Positions 1 to 12,500 are shown, numbered from the stretch's first letter. The stretch: 64,000 bases of DNA from Channa striata (GCA_033026295.1 CM065187.1:2620888-2684887), one strand, 5' to 3'. A program made the numbers and translations. Notes: generated by a model not told the origin, from the letters alone.

Positions 1-565
1 TGGTGTTTTGTGACAACCACCATCTGAAATTCTGAGATTGTCAAGCAAATTGAGAAGAAATATGTTTTAAAGTAGGAAAACACTGAAATTTCTACAGTGG
101 AGAACTGGACTGATGTGATTTATGATATTTTTGTAATGGAAAAACTGATTATTATATATTATATAACGATCTGAAGAATTATTAATCCTAATCCTGGATT
201 CCTCCTTTGTTCTCAGTAATTATATGCTTTAATTTTGAATTTTCTATCTATTTCTTTTCCCCTACAGTTAATACAAACATTTTTGTCAGAATTTATTGCA
301 TTAAAATTATTTTATTTGAATATTTTAAACCCCATTCTCTCATATCTTTTTAAACCTACTTTTTAAATTGGAAGTTATTAACTGTGTTCGCCCCTCTGCT
401 AATTTTGATTTGTCAATTTCTCTTCTTTTTCTCTTAGTATCTGAAGAATATGTGCAGGTAGCATGAAAAAGTAGTAGATATGACTCAATACATACTTCCT
501 AAAAAAACGTTTTAAAATAAAAACAGGGCATGTAGTAAAAAAAAAAGAAAGAAGAGAGAACTCAC
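1..565. other. ahr intron sequence, no exon seen
   Basis: AT-rich sequence downstream (in transcript sense) of the last visible ahr exon. I looked on the minus strand for the next expected ahr exon, the end of PAS-B and the start of the transactivation domain, and did not find it. This is probably the beginning of the intron that continues off the left edge. Confidence 0.5.
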
Positions 566-3500
566 TCCTGAGGTGGGTGTCGGCACAGTACATCATGTCA
601 GCAGCGTGAATGAACTGATAACCAGAGCCCGTTGTGAGCAGTTCGGTCTCTGTGTAACCCAGAACCAGCTTCCCTCTGAAAACACAGCAGACACAGGGTT
701 GGACGCAGAACACTTTGATCGGACGAAGGCGTTCAATCGGTCGATACGACCACGCCAGTGCGAACAAAGTCAAAAGGAGAATCGCTGAAAACGTCACTGA
801 AAGACCTGCCTGCTGTCTATGCCCACGGGGGCAAAGTCCAGTCTGTGTTTGGTCTGGAAGAAGAGGGTCTTGGTGCAGATCTCCACAACTGATGGAGGCT
901 GCATGGGTGTGGCGATGGCGAACAGAGCGAGCTGAGGAGGGGCTCTGACCTGTCCCTGTGGAAGGTGCTTCAGCCGACCACTGAAGTTTAAAGGCTGGAG
1001 AAGACGAGGCACAGTTTCACTAACGCAGACATTCTTGACTTGCAGAGGAACAGTCGGCAAATGTGACCCGACATTTTACGTTTTTCCTAATACAAGGGTG
1101 ATGTGAGCTCAACACACACCTGTGCCCAGGTGCAAACTCCGGGTTAACAAATGCCAGGAATAGTTACAAAGTTAAAAAGTTACCAGGAATCCAGAGGTGT
1201 TGTCCAGGAGGCAGCGGAGACGGCAGCAGAAGCTTCTTTCCAGGAAAGAGGAGTTCTCTGCAGGAACGTAATGAGGCATCGAGCTCGGAGAGCCGCTTGA
1301 AGCTCGAACGCTCGACTGTGCATCTGTAGAGAAACTTTATTTATCTTAAAAAAGGATTTTGTTCTTATTCTGATTCTCAAATTGTCAAAGACACTAAATT
1401 TATATCTGCAAAATAATATGAAGTTTGTTCCACCAATGGCCCAAACCCAAACACTGTCACCTAGAACAACAACATTATTGACTTGAATTTAAGTTAAATT
1501 GTTAAAATGCCATTTGTGCTCATCAATCAATACACGATAACACATATAGAGAATGGGAAAATATGTTTTTGGAATTTTCCACACTTTGGGAAGCACTTTA
1601 GGAGTCTATTAGAATTTGATCCCAACTTTGTGAGTGCTCCAAGAGACAAGTTCAAAATGTTTCTAGGGGGTTTTAAAACAAGGGGTTTCTTCAAAAGCTC
1701 TGAAACAGGTTATAATATAAAGATATTACTCACATCTCCTAATGCATTTTAATGAAAGTCCTCAATAGCTGCAAAATTCTACATTTACCCAAGTTAATGA
1801 GAGGCTTCAGTCATCTGAGTTTTGGAACATTAAGTGTATTTTCTTTCATAGTTTATATATATATATATATATGTAGTTCATAGCTCCAAACTCTCTGCCC
1901 CTCCGAGGAGAAACTGTGTCCGGAGACACACAAAAAAGGAGTCCTGGAGTACAAAGAACACGGGGGTGGAGTGGTTAGTGCTGCCACCTCGCATTTAGAA
2001 GGTCATCAGCTCGAATCCCCTGCAGCCTTTGTCTGTGCAGTTTGCATGCTCTCCCTGTGCTTGTGTGGTGTTCCACAGTCCAAAGTAACGCAGGTTATGG
2101 TCACTGGTGTCTCTAAATATTCCATGAACGTGTGGGTGAACTTGTCTGTCCATGTCTCATGTCTCATGTCTAGTAATCGGGAAAAATTTTAACACCAGAA
2201 TGAACAACACAGATGATCACAGCAATCAAAACCTGTTGGACACCTGTACAGACGAGCAGCTTGTCCTGTAGAGTTTCTATGTGAACCTGTTGGCTTTCAC
2301 TGAACACAAACTTTTCTGGCCTGACTTGAATTTTCTTCTTAAATTTATTAATAATTAAAGTCTTTACCGTCTGCTCTGATGTCTGCGCTGGTCCTGTTTG
2401 GGTTGAAGGCGAAGTGGAGCTGATATTTGAACGTGTCTCTGTCGTCCACGTGAACGAGCTCATACACGCTCTGGTGAACCACATCGGACTGACGACAAAG
2501 ATTAATCCACTTTTCTTAAGCACGCTAAGCACAAAGGTATTTACATTGTGTTGATTGGCGCATTTTTACCTGATGGTAGCCAAGGAAGGCCTGGATGGTC
2601 TGGGATGCGTAGAAGATAGTGCCATCGGCCGTCACAACCAACATGAAGCCATTCAGAGCCTACAGAAATAACAGGAACACACTTGTGTAAATCCTACAAG
2701 TGTGTACATGTAATCCTGCTTTCGGTTGTGTTTCAGTACCTGGAGGAGGAATTCTCCCTCCGGGAATTTGGCTCGGTTTAGGGACAAAGACGTTCCATTT
2801 TTGTCGTTTGCAGAACCAAGTGGAGCTGACCTCGTGTTGTTCTGGAGCACGGCTGCAAAACACAACAACAACAAACGGTTCAGTCATTTTCTCTGCAATG
2901 CCACAGTGCAAGGACAAATTTCAGGTCCCTAAACCTTGAAAAATGCAATGAAGTACATTTACACTTTTAAACCAAGGAGAACACGCACACAAAAGGTGGA
3001 TTAGAATCTACCACCGTGCACAATGAACTATTATCCTCACTTAGAAAAAGTGTTTGCCTCCTAAAATCTTTCAGAATGAATGTGAAAAGGGCTTTTATTT
3101 TGGAAGTGGAATTTTATTGGGCTGTGCTACTTTTAATTTCAGCCTCCTCAACTAATGTTAAAATACTTTAAAATTCTTAAATTACACAAGGAGTATCTGT
3201 AGTACGTGCTGTATTCAGGCTGAGCCATAAGCAGATGTTAAAAACCGCACTGAAATCACTGCAACCTCCACATCAACAAACAGGAAGCAGACGCGAGCAA
3301 CCAGCTCGGCAGACAACCCCGTCACAGAATTCAATTCACACTCTGTTGCTGCGGTGACCATGGTTCTCCATGGTAACTTCCACACCTGGACATGGCAGCA
3401 GCGGCAGCATCATCATCACCTGGGATTCATTCTGCTCAGTGTGCACGCACAGTAACATCACAGCTCGAAGGTTATAAGTTCTCACTTTTTACCCCCCTTG

Positions 3501-5303
3501 TTTTATGAGTTACGAACATAAAAACTGAGAGGAGATAAAGTCAAAACGACAACGGTCTCTGTAAGATTTAATTTTCATTTCCAGTATTATTTTAATCCCA
3601 CAATCAGACAAGATCAACTCACTGCTTTCCATTTTAAATCTTCTCCATCAAGTCTGCGGTCAGACTTTAGCGGGTGTGGTGGTCTCAGTGGGGAGATGTG
3701 TGTTGTGTTGTTCCCATGTGCTCCATAGCCTCTGCAGACCCCGTCTGCTCCTTCCCCAGCAGTGATGAATTGGCTGATAGTAGAGAGGCTCGCAGACAGG
3801 AAATGTTTTACTGGACTCTGAGAACGGTATCTGCTCTTCAGCCCTACACATGTTTGTGTTGTAATTTAGACAACAGCTAGTGAAGTCTTGATTCCACTGA
3901 CTCATGTCAGAGTCGTTTTAGTTTGGGTTTTTAATGCTTTAAAATTTTTTGGATGGATGGTGGGGAAAGATGTCAGCAAACCCTAGGAGACATTTTTGGT
4001 CCCGCTCTGACACCAAAGACACTCCACAAACACGTCTGGAGAAGCATCTTTGCACATTTAACACACACATGCCAACAACCATCACTGACCGTGGAAGTAG
4101 CTCTTAACCTTGAGGTATCCGACACTGAGCCGCAACACCGACAGTTTGTCCAGGTGGGCGGTGACCTCCCCTGAGAACGGCAGCAGGCTCGTCAGATGGT
4201 CCAGCTCCACGTTCAGACGGTCCCGGTGGCGTTTGGACGCATTGGTCTTCATCGGTGGAAGTTTCGCGCTGCAAAAAGACACGTGAGAGCATGTTGAGTA
4301 ACACTACCAACATGCAGCACACAATGGAATTTCCATCCGCAGGTTGAGTGGGAGTTTTTGGTGCATTTTTCATATCCTGTAACAAGCTCAGATGGTGCAT
4401 CTGAACTTCGGTGTGTGTGTGTCATGGTGACTGGTCGCTGTTTCTGTTCGTGAAAACGACACATCTTGAATCGCTACAACATCGTCTGACTCTGTACTGC
4501 AGCACACGGAGCTTCATATCGCTGCTTTTAGGAACCAGCAGAGGCTGAACGTGCCGCTCATACTGTTATTATTACAATAAAACACATAGAGAGAACGGTT
4601 TGCCACAGTTGTTTGGATGTGAAATGACTGAGATGCACACAGTGTAACTGTTTATGATTGGAAATATGTTTCAGAGCTGCTCCTGTTTTGAAGAGCTGCT
4701 TCCTGTGCGTCTCCCAGAACAGCAGTGGAATCAGTGCAGAGATTATTTCAAGAGGATAAATGTTCATAACATTTTCTTCTTCAACATCTTGACAAAAGAC
4801 ACACACACTTGAATTTAACACGCCCCGTTTTCATCCCCTGTCACTGCAAATACTAAAAGCTACTTCATACGCTGCTAAGAGGCTTGTTTATTAATACTGC
4901 ATTACAACTACTAATATTGTGCATTAATAAAATAATAAAACGGCACAATTTACCTGTGTCATGTAAAAAGCAGCACGGAATAAAGATCCTTCAGAGTTTT
5001 ACTTTCCGACACTGGTTCCAGGTTGTGGCTACCTGTCCATCATAGTGACTCACCTTATCTACTCGTGACGTCATTTAGCTGTACGTTGCCTACCGGAAAT
5101 CATACATAACACGGACAAAGCTAAAAGAAAAAACAGCTCGGCCCGTGAGTCGGGTCTTGTTCGTCGCCGTGGAAACGCGTCTTGTTCGGCCCGTGAGTCG
5201 CTTCTTGTTCGTCTTGTTGCTCGCGTGAAACACGAACGTACTTTTTCGGCGCGGGTTTCCTCCTCCGGCTCCGCAGCGCGAGCGCTCCGCGGACCCCCGG
5301 CAT
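566..5303 (-). CDS. ahr: Aryl hydrocarbon receptor, 5' part of gene (exons 1-8 of the coding region)
   Basis: Ligand-activated bHLH-PAS transcription factor that pairs with ARNT in the nucleus and induces xenobiotic-metabolism genes. Exons (minus strand): 5242-5303, 4090-4268, 2740-2852, 2570-2659, 2368-2488, 1184-1323, 810-994, 566-675. Phases join without error into 333 residues, then the gene leaves the window. Exon 1 gives a basic start with RSRRRKPAPK. Exon 2 carries the bHLH (NASKRHRDRLN, then LDKLSVLRLSVGYLKVKSYF). Exons 3-5 carry PAS-A (FPEGEFLLQ, ALNGFMLVVTADGTIFYAS, SDVVHQSVYELVH). Exons 6-8 carry the linker and PAS-B (RCLLDNTSGFL, PPQLALFAIATP, GSGYQFIHAADMMYCAD). PAS-B is present, which argues against the repressor AHRR. 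The phrases LTSLLPF and GYLKVKS suggest fish AHR2 rather than AHR1, but I cannot decide. The ATG at 5303 is the only in-frame ATG; the longer open frame upstream starts with GTG. The intron after exon 7 begins with GC. Confidence 0.93.
1957..2165 (+). repeat. Degenerate teleost interspersed repeat (SINE/MITE-like)
   Basis: Lies in the ahr intron between exons 5 and 6. It shows the familiar order of phrases of a repeat widespread in teleost genomes: a head with GGTGGAGTGGTTAGTGCTGC, then GCAGTTTGCATGCTCTCC, CTGTGCTTGTGTGG, CACAGTCCAAAGTAACGCAGG, and a tail like CACTGGTGTCTCTAAATATT. The copy is diverged and has no coding capacity. Family name not assigned; a RepeatMasker run with a fish library would settle it. 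A second copy lies at about 27231-27400. Confidence 0.6.
5120..5225. repeat. Short imperfect direct repeat in ahr intron 1
   Basis: The string CGGCCCGTGAGTCG followed by a CTTGTTCGTC-type tail occurs twice, about 45 bp apart, just inside intron 1 of ahr. The blocks are similar but not identical. It may be a local duplication in the CpG-rich promoter region. No function is evident. Confidence 0.5.
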
Positions 5304-5570
5304 GATGGCGCTGAGGTTCGGGCCACTTCCCGTCCACGGTCCCCCAAACACCAGAGGAAGTTCCAAGCCGGACACACTCCGGCTTTCGTCCCGCTGTCAG
5401 ACTCTGACGGAACCGCAGAGCGACTCGCTCCGACTCCGAGCGACGTGACGTAGGGTTCAAGCTGTCAGCGACAGGATAAAGAGCCGCAGAAGAAGTCACA
5501 CACTGACAGACCTCCTGCTTCTTCTTCTGCTGTCGCCGCTGCTTCAGCCAATCAGCTCCCCCGTAACATC
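5304..5570 (-). promoter_or_regulatory. ahr 5' UTR and CpG-rich promoter
   Basis: Immediately upstream of the ahr ATG the sequence turns CpG-rich, and the CpG-rich stretch ends near 5560. A CCAAT box (NF-Y type) is seen at 5548-5552. No TATA box was recognised. The exact transcription start cannot be placed from sequence. The mat2a-type gene lies upstream on the same strand, and its likely poly(A) signal at 6120 leaves only about 0.5-0.6 kb of intergenic space. Confidence 0.5.
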
Positions 5571-6119
5571 AGGTCATCACCTGTGTGAACAACCTCCGCC
5601 TCAAACTCACACACAAACGTCTGATGTTGGTTATACAGCCGCAGTCAAGGATCGACACATTATTTCATTTAAAGTTTGAGATAAGAAGGCGAGCAGCTCA
5701 ACTTTCAGCGGGATTTTCCGTCGTTTTATGACGTTTTTGTACCTGCAGATAAACCTGGAACTCCACCCACTGGCAGCGTCAGGTATTACAGGTGGTAATA
5801 ATGATAATTATTATTAGTGTAATAAATTCAGAACAAATAAAATGCTGTATGAAAAAAAGTATAGATATATAAGTATAAAAATTATTCAAATACTTAAGTG
5901 AAAACTCAACAGTTGTGGAAGAAACATCCCAAGTTTTACAGCAAAATAAAGTGCCAGCATTTAAAATCTTGTTTAAAAGATAAAATAAACATTAAAAGTA
6001 CTATGTATTAATTTTTTGCAATATCTACATTATTTTACTGGATACAAATGCGTTCATTACTTTAATGTTGGAGAAGTTAAAAGTGAGAATTATTTTTATT
6101 AGATAGTTTAGAAATAAAT
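5570..6119. other. Short AT-rich spacer between mat2a-type gene and ahr
   Basis: Mostly AT-rich, unique-looking DNA between the mat2a-type 3' end and the ahr promoter. I see no exon and no recognisable repeat in it. Confidence 0.4.
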
Positions 6120-6125
6120 TTTATT
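6120..6125 (-). terminator. Poly(A) signal AATAAA for mat2a-type gene
   Basis: AATAAA on the minus strand, 334 nt below the stop codon at 6459. Another copy lies nearby at about 6095. This would give a 3' UTR of roughly 350 nt. Motif only; usage not shown. Confidence 0.45.
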
Positions 6126-6458
6126 TAATACCTAAACTTTAAACAAAGTGCACACAAAAAAACCAAGGCATGTTTTTAATGCAAATATTGATTGCACAAG
6201 AGTAGAATCATTACAAATGTGACAGTAAAAATTTTTATGCATTAAGGTTCGAATAAAAACAACAGTCCCTTAATCTTGTTTTTTTTTTTACAAATCAAAA
6301 TGTAATAAAATGCAATGAATCATTAGCTACATAATTCAAGGTCAGACATCAGAAAACAACACGTGTTTTCAGTTACACAATAAGGTATTTCTGTGCATAG
6401 ATGTGATTCCTGATTGTTTGATTATCTGGATACAACGGAAACATATTTGAGTCCAACC

Positions 6459-9400
6459 TCAAAACAGCAAAGGTTTGGGTTTTTCCCAGGGGAACTCTGC
6501 TCTGCCGAAGTGGCCATAACACGCAGTGGCCTGGTAAATCGGCCGTTTCAAACCCAGCTCTCTGTAAAACAAACGGCGTTAAGACTGTTACACCTGCAGA
6601 GATGAACCACAACCACGTGTTCACGCTCGCAGCACCTACTTCACAATGACTCCGGGCCTCAGGTCAAAGTTCCTCTCCACGATCTGCAGCAGCTCTTCTT
6701 CGTCCCTGCTCGACGTGCCGTAGTGGAAGACCGAGATGGAGAGTGGACGGCTCACACCGATAGCGTAGGAGATCTAGAAGGATTATTAAGTTATTAACTG
6801 CATGATCGTGCGGGTGGTTGAAAATTAGGCACAACAGGTAATTAGTTATTGCCTTTGAGAATTAATCTAAGCGTGGTTGTCTGTCTCTATGTGCCAGCAT
6901 TTGTTGCTACTAAGTGGATGCAAGGTTTTGTTCAAGAACCGGAGAGAAAGAGAAAAAAACTGAGTCGTTGCTTTCAACGTCCTCACCTGGACGAGGGCTC
7001 TCCTGCACAGCCCGGCTTTGACCAGAGACTTAGCCACCCAGCGTGCAGCATAGGCTCCCGACCGATCCACCTTGGAGTAGTCTTTTCCGGAGAAAGCCCC
7101 TCCTCCGTGGCCGCCCCATCCTCCATAGGTGTCCACTATGATTTTACGCCCTGTGAGTCCTGCGTCACTCTGGTGACAGAAAAACATCAGTCAGCTCACG
7201 TGAAACCACATTAATGTAGCTTTTTTTAATGACAGCTGTGTTTTCAACCTGCGGGCCTCCGACGAGAAACTTCCCGCTTGGCAGCAGGTGGTAGATGGTC
7301 TTGTCGTCCAGGTACTTGGCGGGAATGACGACCTTCACCACCTTCTCCATCAGGCTGTGTCTGATCTCGTCCAGGGTCATGCTGGGGCTGTGCTGCACTG
7401 AGATGACCACAGTGTGAACACGCTGTGGCTCCATGGCTCCCATGTTGTCCTTATACTCCACAGTCACCTAGAGACACAGGGGATTTTATTTCTCACAATT
7501 AGTTTTTCTCATTTCTCAGTTTAAAGTTAAGTGCATATTTACTTTTTAGATAGCTGGGATACCAGATATCCCATTCATTAATTTTTTTCCCAGCATTGTT
7601 TAATGGAGGGCCAACATTTTCCACAGGCACAGTGAAGATGCAGCTCAACGTTTTCCAGTTCTTTTCTTATATATTTCACCTAAAGTATCTAAAACAGTTA
7701 AATATTTCTTCAGACACTATAAAAATGTATATTTGAGCAGCAATAAAAATGCGCAGCAGTGTAAATCTCCCACGGCAACGTTCTGCAGCCTTTCTGGCAT
7801 TTTTCCTTGGATTTATTCTCACCTGTGATTTGGAGTCGGGCAGTATCCAAGGACACTCTCCGTTGTGTGACAGCTGCCTCATCCTGTAGTTGAGCTTGTG
7901 AGCCAGAAGGATGGTTAAGGGCATGCACTCCTCGGTCTCATCGGTGGCGTAGCCGAACATGAAACCCTGAAGAGACAAGCCGGATGAAGACAGCAGCTCA
8001 GTTTTAGGATGATGCATCATCCTGTCTGAGGTTTTACTGGGAATTCAAAATAAAAGTCTGCCATCCCCAGTGAACCAGAGCAATTCTACTGCAGGTTTGG
8101 ATAAAGCCGAGGGTGAAACACTGAACCTGGTCTCCTGCACCGATGTCCTCCTGATCCCTGCCTTCGAACACGCAGTCCGATATCTCCACACACTGCGGCT
8201 CCAGAGCTACCAGCACATTGCACGTCTTATAATCAAAACCTGCAAAAGTTAGGGCACAATCAGCAACAGCCTGTGACTCACGTCACAGAGTAAGTTATCA
8301 CGTGTAAAATCCCTCCGAACCTTTCGAAGAGTCGTCGTATCCGATTTTCTTCACAGTGTTTCGGACGACAGACTGCAGATCCACTATGGCCTTAGAAGTC
8401 ACTTCTCCAACCAGTAAAATCATCCCCGTCTTCGCCACACACTCTGCAACAAGTTGTTTTACAATCCAAGAACACGATTCTGGCTTTTATATGTGTTGAG
8501 CAAACAAATTTAATATACTTACTTGTGCTTTTGTGGAATTTTATTTTTGCTTTGTCTTCATTGTTTGTCTTTTTTTATTCTTGGATGTCGTGCTACTACA
8601 TTAGCAACAATATGTGCTTGATTCTGAAAGTTTCTGTTAGTTATGTCCATGTTCTTCGTAAACTTACTACAATTTCTGGTTTTATGTTGCGGTTTCTATT
8701 GGCACATAGTGAAAAGCTTGAATTGCCAACAAAAAGTAAAAACACAAGCACACAAGGGAAATTTCTGCTGCATATACAGTATTTACTGTCACTTAAGACG
8801 TTTCAGACAGAGTCAAAACTATTTGCTGAGGAGATAATTCACCACTGAACTTTGGTCTAAAGGGCAAACGCGGATCTAATCTGCTGTAAGACAATTCACT
8901 GTTTAATTATTAGTTCAGAAACCTTTGACATAGCTATATTATTTTCCACTCTAAAATATTCCACTACAAAGTCCTGCATTAAAAATCCCATTTAAATAAA
9001 AAGTATGTGAGCATAATAAGTAAATGTACTAGTATTTTAAATGATCAAGACTTGATGCAGAAACACGTGACTGTATGATGGGCTTTTTGTAAATTAACTT
9101 TAAAAACAATTTCTACGTAAGAAGAATTAACTAATTGTAATGGAGATTGAGTTCCTGATTATTAAAAAATTAAAACCATTTAAAGAAACAGCAGCAAACT
9201 GTCATATGTGAGACATATTTGTAACATATTTTTCTTTTTTAGATGACTAATTCCTTTTACAATTATTACAATGGTTAAAAGTGAGTTTCCTTTAGAGATT
9301 AACCTAATATTAATCATTTACAGCATTTACTGTTTGGCAGTTTAACTACCCAACAACTATTATTCCAAAAACAGTAGTTGATGGAATAGAAACAAGCAAC

Positions 9401-10158
9401 AATTCACATTTTTCCGTACTGATTATGTGGGAGTTCTGGAAAAATTCTGGATGGAAACCTGACTTATAAGTAAATGTGTAAGACAGAAACTTACCACAGG
9501 CCACTTTAGAGTCCGGGTCTTGACTCAGGTACGCATCAAGAACCGCATCACTGATCTGATCACACATTTTATCTGTCAAGACAAAGTCAGATAGAAAAGA
9601 AAAACATTGTTACAGCATGAACAGAACTGAACTGAAAACCTGATCATCTCTGTAGGAACTAGTGCGTTTTTATTTGGCTAAAAGGTAAAAGACCAACGGC
9701 AACAATTTTAAACTCAGTCCAAGTTTTACTTCAATCAGTTAAATAAAATAATTGTAATTATTTATAAGATTCAGATTTTTTGCCTAATATAATTCCTGAG
9801 TGAAAAAAAGCAACCCCCACCCCAGTGGTCCTGTGTTTAGGGGGTTTGGGGGCCCATTACCTTTCTCAGCCCCGGGACCTGCTTTCTCAGAACCCGCCCG
9901 TGATGAAACCAACAGGCTTCAAAAGCAGCACCGGAGATACTTATGATTCCAATGACAAACTCGTCATAAAGTCTTTCTTGCATTAGAATAAGTGAGTAAC
10001 AGCCTCGGTATTTTTCGTAAATGTTTTTCATACTCAAACAGACAGATCACACGTGCACCCAGTGAACCCATGAATCCGGTACCAGAATGTCCTTCTCCGA
10101 CCGACTCGGACGTGAAGAGGAACGTCCTCCGGCTGCGGGCTCCGCCGCTCGGGTTCAT
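6459..10158 (-). CDS. mat2a: S-adenosylmethionine synthase (methionine adenosyltransferase), mat2a type, diverged copy
   Basis: Cytosolic enzyme making S-adenosylmethionine from methionine and ATP. Nine exons: 10083-10158, 9495-9572, 8321-8443, 8127-8239, 7823-7966, 7249-7467, 6987-7169, 6640-6773, 6459-6561. All junctions are GT-AG and phases close into 390 residues (human MAT2A has 395). Visible landmarks: FTSESVGEGH at residues 15-24, the methionine/ATP loop GAGDQG at 126-131 followed by FMFGYATDETEE, DTYGGWG at 264-270 and the glycine-rich loop GGGAFSGKD at 273-281, then YGHFGR near the C-terminus. Oddities: the signature GHPDK reads GHSDK (Ser at position 25), the N-terminus is short, and the end KPLLF differs from MAT2A and resembles MAT1A. 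It sits near vamp8, as MAT2A does in human. It could be mat2aa, mat2ab or the fish mat2al copy; the family is certain, the exact paralogue is not. Confidence 0.95.
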
Positions 10159-10440
10159 CTTCAGCTGCAGCGGAAAAGTTGGACCGAACGGAGCTGGACG
10201 CTGGACGCTGGCGGTGCAGGGACAACTTCCCCCCGATGTCCGCCGGAACCACTAACTGCCCGGGAGGCTGGAATACGCTCATAAATCAGCTGTTTCAAGC
10301 GGCCAAGTTCCTGTCGGAGAAGCTGCAGGACGCCGCCGCCAGGTGTCGCTGTCGCTCGCGTAAAACGCCGCCCGCAGCCGCCAAGATGGCGGAGTGACAG
10401 GATGGTGACCCGCCGGCCTCAGCAGGAAGTTGTTACCGTC
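10159..10440 (-). promoter_or_regulatory. CpG-rich promoter of mat2a-type gene with YY1 site
   Basis: GC-rich block rich in CpG directly upstream of the ATG at 10158. A perfect YY1 core promoter motif, CCAAGATGGCGG, lies at 10381-10392 on the plus strand. YY1 sites of this form usually lie close to transcription starts of housekeeping genes. No gene was recognised leaving in the plus direction. Confidence 0.6.
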
Positions 10441-10582
10441 GACAGGAAGTTGCCAGATACATCTCCTCTCTCTCCAACAAATGAATACAACGAGCATTTT
10501 TCTGCTTGGAAAAAAAAAGACATTTTAAAAAAGGCATTTCAAATTTAAAGATTGTTAAATTATTGTTGAAATATTAACCTAC

Positions 10583-10632
10583 ATTGGGCAGCACAGTGGT
10601 GGAGGGGTTTGTCATAGCCACAGTCTTTCTCT
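10583..10632 (+). repeat. Fragment of teleost interspersed repeat head
   Basis: The phrase GGGCAGCACAGTGGTGGAGG followed by GGTTTGTCATAGCCACAG resembles the 5' end of the same dispersed repeat seen at 1957-2165. Only the head is recognisable, the remainder being lost. Confidence 0.4.
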
Positions 10633-12425
10633 GCATATCATATTCATTTTGAGACATTTAGAAAACAAACATTTTCTACAAAACTTTACACAAGCACAAA
10701 TTAATACAACATGTTTGCCTCCAGAACAGGCTGTTATTATCCACTGTCAACTCATTACAGATACAAAACATCATTTTTACCAATCAAACTACAGGAGCTC
10801 GTCTAGATTAACTTTACATTTTTATTTTGTCCTGCTGATCTGAACTGACATCTACGATATTCACTTTGTTTGTAGCACTTGTCACATTTTGCTGGTGTTG
10901 CATCGGCTCTTATTGCCAAACCGCACTACTGAGTGCAGCAGGAAGTCATTCCTTCCTGTGGAAATCATTCTTTATAACTCCTCCTCTGAGATCAGATACT
11001 TGGATTCATAACCATATTGGTTATTTATGTCTACATTTGGTCATTTTTATGTTTCACTGTCAGATTTCTCATGCGCAACTTCTTACTCTGGCATGGAGCA
11101 TCTGGGACAAAACTGATTTCCTCTCTGGGATTGATAAAGTATTTCTGAGTTTTGTATTGACTGACAGATTGATTGGCTTCTGCAAAAAGTTAACAACTTC
11201 CTACCAACGTCGACAGTCACCATCTTGTCGGGAGTCCGCCGTCTTTGTGTCTGCAGCCAGCTCCTGTGGAAACTTGTCAGCACAATTTGGGAACATTCTT
11301 GGAATTAAAGAAAAGTATCCAAGCACAAACTGGTTTTCAGTTAATGTTGAATGGTCTTATTTAGGCAGATTATTTACTGAAATGTGGTTAATGCAGTAAA
11401 ATGCTGCAGTAGCTTCAGTTTCACATCCTCTCTGTACTTTTAGCCGACACTTCACCTATGTCCGTTTTACATGGGAAACACACCAGTCTTTAGTCTTTGT
11501 AGCATGTTTCATATTGTCAACACTTAGAAGGTTTTATATGACATTTAAAAAAACAAAACACTTTTTTTTACAGTCAGTGCTGTTAGTGGATAAATAATAA
11601 CTAATCATTTGTCGTGTGTTTTAACAGTAAAATGTACCTGTAAAAAAAAAGATGTGTAAAACTACTTTGACAAACTTAATTTTCTTAAAGATGTGATGAA
11701 ACGCGGGAACACATTGGGGCTGAAGCTACAGTAAAACGTTGGGGACTGACATTCTTTCTTTCTTTAAAGAAGAAATAAAACCGTTTGAGACTCTGTCCGT
11801 ATAATTTGTGTTCAGTGAAAAGCACGTGTTGATTTCTCTTAGATTAAAACTGTTTTAATAAATGTTCAATGTAAAATAGTTTTTGGGATTCGGGTCTGAC
11901 TTCAGTCAAAGGATGTTTAATGTTTAATGTTTAATTTTGCACCTTTTTGGTTTAATATCATTGTTCATCATTTTACTTTAGCCCCCCGAACTTTCAGGCC
12001 CAGCGGGCTTGTTGACTATCCATGCATGCAAGTCACAAATCTATCGAATCTATAAATCGATTGTCTAGAAATGTCTCTGTGGCTTTGCTGAACTGAGGAT
12101 GTACTTCCCTGATAAAGAGGATCTGGGTGTGAGTCATACAAACTGAACAGTGGGAGGGTGTAGCGCTTTGGTGAACTGCCAAAGACACAAAACAGAGTCG
12201 TGCTGAATTTTATACATATTTACATCATTAAAAAAATGCCACTAAACAAACAAACGGCAAAGAGAAGCTGCTGAGGCCGCAGCCACTCGGTGAACAAACA
12301 CTCCAAGTGTCAGTCGTGGACGAAGAGCAAACACACCAAAATATTCTAATTAGAACATAACCGGATAAGTGTGAGAGTGAACGTGGTTTCTTGTTTGTTC
12401 ACAAGTCAGATAGTCACTGCTTGTG

Positions 12426-12429
<4 letters not shown>

Positions 12430-12498
<69 letters not shown>
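12430..12498. repeat. TG/CA dinucleotide microsatellite
   Basis: About 34 uninterrupted TG units, the longest microsatellite in the window. It lies in intergenic DNA between the mat2a-type gene and vamp8. Uninterrupted arrays of this length are usually polymorphic. Confidence 0.98.

Positions 12499-12500
<2 letters not shown>

Noticed and set aside
5221..5227. Xenobiotic response element core (TCGCGTG) in ahr intron 1
   Set aside because: A single 7-base match in CpG-rich DNA is expected by chance.
6126..6458. METTL16-type hairpins with ACAGA loops, as in the mammalian MAT2A 3' UTR
   Set aside because: I found only one weak TCTGT (plus) in this short 3' UTR and no series of hairpins, so SAM-sensing control of the MAT2A kind is not supported here. 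The UACAGAGAG at the last acceptor is most simply the splice site itself.
10866..11399. 177-codon plus-strand open frame in the interval between the mat2a-type gene and vamp8
   Set aside because: It does not begin with ATG, has no domain I recognise, no good splice or promoter context, and overlaps a retroelement-tail-like phrase.
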